Both the position numbers and the translations under genes were made by a program. From positions 1 through 34,214 of the forward strand of contig NZ_JAFLRK010000037.1 of assembly GCF_017315735.1 (NCBI RefSeq): a stretch of 34,214 bases of DNA. Reading direction: 5' to 3'. Positions within the stretch are counted from its first letter, which is position 1, and each line of letters begins with the position of its first letter. The notes under the pieces were generated by a model. It saw nothing but the letters and a program-made list of their open reading frames with translations, made no database searches and had not been told where the DNA came from. Shown one piece after another: positions 33,083 through 34,214 of this stretch. This DNA is from Paracoccus shandongensis (GTDB lineage Bacteria > Pseudomonadota > Alphaproteobacteria > Rhodobacterales > Rhodobacteraceae).

Positions 33083-34214
33083 TCAGGCTTCCAGCATCCG
33101 CCGCAGCATGGCCACATCCTCGGCCAGGGCGTGATCCTCGACCACCAGTTCCTCGATCTTGCGGATGCCGTGCATGATCGTGGTGTGGTCGCGTCCGCCG
33201 AAGCGGCGGCCGATTTCCGGCAGGGACCGGCTGGTCAGTTGTTTCGACAGATACATGGCGATCTGGCGCGGGCGGGCGACGTTGCGGGCGCGCTTGGGGC
33301 CCACCATGTCGGCCAGGCGGATGTTGTAGTGTTCCGCCACGCGGCGCTGGATGTCGTCGATGGAAATCTTGCGGTCGTTGGTGCGCAGGATGTCGGCCAG
33401 GCATTCCTGGGCGACCTCCAGCGTGATCTCTCGGCGCAAGAGGCTCGCATGGGCGAACAGGCGCTGCAGCGCGCCTTCCAGCACGCGCACGTTGGTGGTG
33501 ATGCGGTGGGCCAGGAATTCCAGCACGCCCGCGCCGATCTGCAGGTCCGGCTGCTGGGCGCGGAAGCCCTCGGTCTTGGATTGCAGGATCCCGAGGCGCA
33601 GCTCGTAGGTCGTGGGATGCAGGTCCACGATCAGCCCGCAGGACAGGCGCGACTTGATGCGTTCCTCAAGGCCCTTGATCTCGGCAGGGGCGCGGTCGGC
33701 GGAAATGACGATCTGCTTGCCCTGGTCCACCAGGGCGTTGAAGGTGTGGAAGAATTCCTCCTGGGTGCTGTCCTTGCCGGCGATGAACTGCACGTCGTCG
33801 ACCATCAGCATGTTCACGTTGCGGAACATGCCCTTGAAATCCATGATCGTGCTTTCGCGGAGCGCCTGCACGAAGCGGTACATGAACTGTTCCGCCGACA
33901 GATACAGCACCTGCGCCTGCGGATGGCGCGTCTGGTAGTCATGGGCGATGGCGTGCATCAGGTGCGTCTTGCCCAAGCCCACGCCACCATAAAGGAACAG
34001 CGGGTTGAAGCCCACCGGCCCGCCTTCGGCCACGCGGCGCGCGGCGGCATGGGCCAGTTCGTTGGGTTTTCCGACCACGAAATTGCCGAAGGTATAGCGC
34101 GGGTCCAGCGGCGCGCCCAGGTCGGCGCGGGCCACGCGGGCGGTGGCGGGGGCCATGGCCGAGGCTACGGGGCGCGCGGGCTTGGCAGCAGCAGCCGCCG
34201 CCGGACGGGCGCGG
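33083..34214 (-). CDS. dnaA: Chromosomal replication initiator DnaA, 5' end missing
   Basis: The frame is open to the right edge, so domain I and the start lie outside; an internal ATG at 34156 is not the start. Visible parts are an Ala/Pro-rich domain II linker (34214-34130), the AAA+ domain III with [18 protein letters not shown], Walker [16 protein letters not shown] and Walker [14 protein letters not shown], and domain IV with the DnaA signature [16 protein letters not shown] for DnaA-box binding. It is first in the order dnaA-dnaN-recF-gyrB. DnaA opens oriC; the origin itself is not in this window. Confidence 0.95.
   Translation of the reverse strand, partial: RARPAAAAAAKPARPVASAMAPATARVARADLGAPLDPRYTFGNFVVGKPNELAHAAARRVAEGGPVGFNPLFLYGGVGLGKTHLMHAIAHDYQTRHPQAQVLYLSAEQFMYRFVQALRESTIMDFKGMFRNVNMLMVDDVQFIAGKDSTQEEFFHTFNALVDQGKQIVISADRAPAEIKGLEERIKSRLSCGLIVDLHPTTYELRLGILQSKTEGFRAQQPDLQIGAGVLEFLAHRITTNVRVLEGALQRLFAHASLLRREITLEVAQECLADILRTNDRKISIDDIQRRVAEHYNIRLADMVGPKRARNVARPRQIAMYLSKQLTSRSLPEIGRRFGGRDHTTIMHGIRKIEELVVEDHALAEDVAMLRRMLEA

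Overview
The window is chromosomal DNA from a high-GC alphaproteobacterium, most likely a methylotrophic Paracoccus or a close relative in the Rhodobacteraceae/Paracoccaceae. The evidence is the dnaA-dnaN-recF-gyrB block, the XoxG/XoxJ lanthanide-type methanol oxidation genes, an alphaproteobacterial LexA box (GAAC-N7-GAAC), and an intergenic hairpin element of a kind I recall from this family. Genes are tightly packed with many 4-nt stop/start overlaps. No stretch over 300 bases lacks a gene, and I see no tRNA, rRNA, CRISPR array or insertion sequence.

Region 1 (1-8702) serves PQQ-linked alcohol oxidation. The 3' part of xoxG, then xoxJ and a rhodanese-like CxxxCW protein read rightward; xoxF is presumably just left of the window. 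A leftward pair follows: an MxaD-like SRPBCC protein and a periplasmic beta-propeller. Divergent from it is a seven-gene rightward operon: periplasmic binding protein, YVTN propeller, Glu-rich exported protein, small PepSY-like exported protein, ABC ATPase, ABC permease and a small exported protein. Its order matches, as I recall it, the lanthanide uptake (lutABCDEFG) cluster of Methylorubrum extorquens. It is the most interesting system here.

Region 2 (8806-12385, leftward) holds two tandem e(P4)-type HAD phosphatases, one exported and one not, an MFS transporter and the lipoprotein carrier LolA.

Region 3 (12489-15240) is a two-gene DNA repair operon, a radical SAM protein and a DUF4130-UdgX fusion. 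Its promoter has the LexA box inside the -35/-10 spacer and its start codon sits at the predicted transcription start, so it looks SOS-controlled and leaderless. It ends at a double hairpin.

Region 4 (15240-21712) is mixed housekeeping: a UbiH-type monooxygenase with an atypical SDR protein, AMP nucleosidase, an HU protein with a clear terminator, an EamA transporter, a glutathione S-transferase and a WYL-domain regulator.

Region 5 (21743-27313) is the four-gene ligase-associated repair operon: MBL exonuclease, ATP-dependent DNA ligase, DEXH helicase and metallophosphoesterase PdeM. Region 6 (27313-34214, leftward) carries an outer-membrane beta-barrel protein and then gyrB, recF, dnaN and the 3' part of dnaA, which runs off the right edge. 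The window thus joins lanthanide-linked methylotrophy, two DNA repair operons and the replication initiation block.
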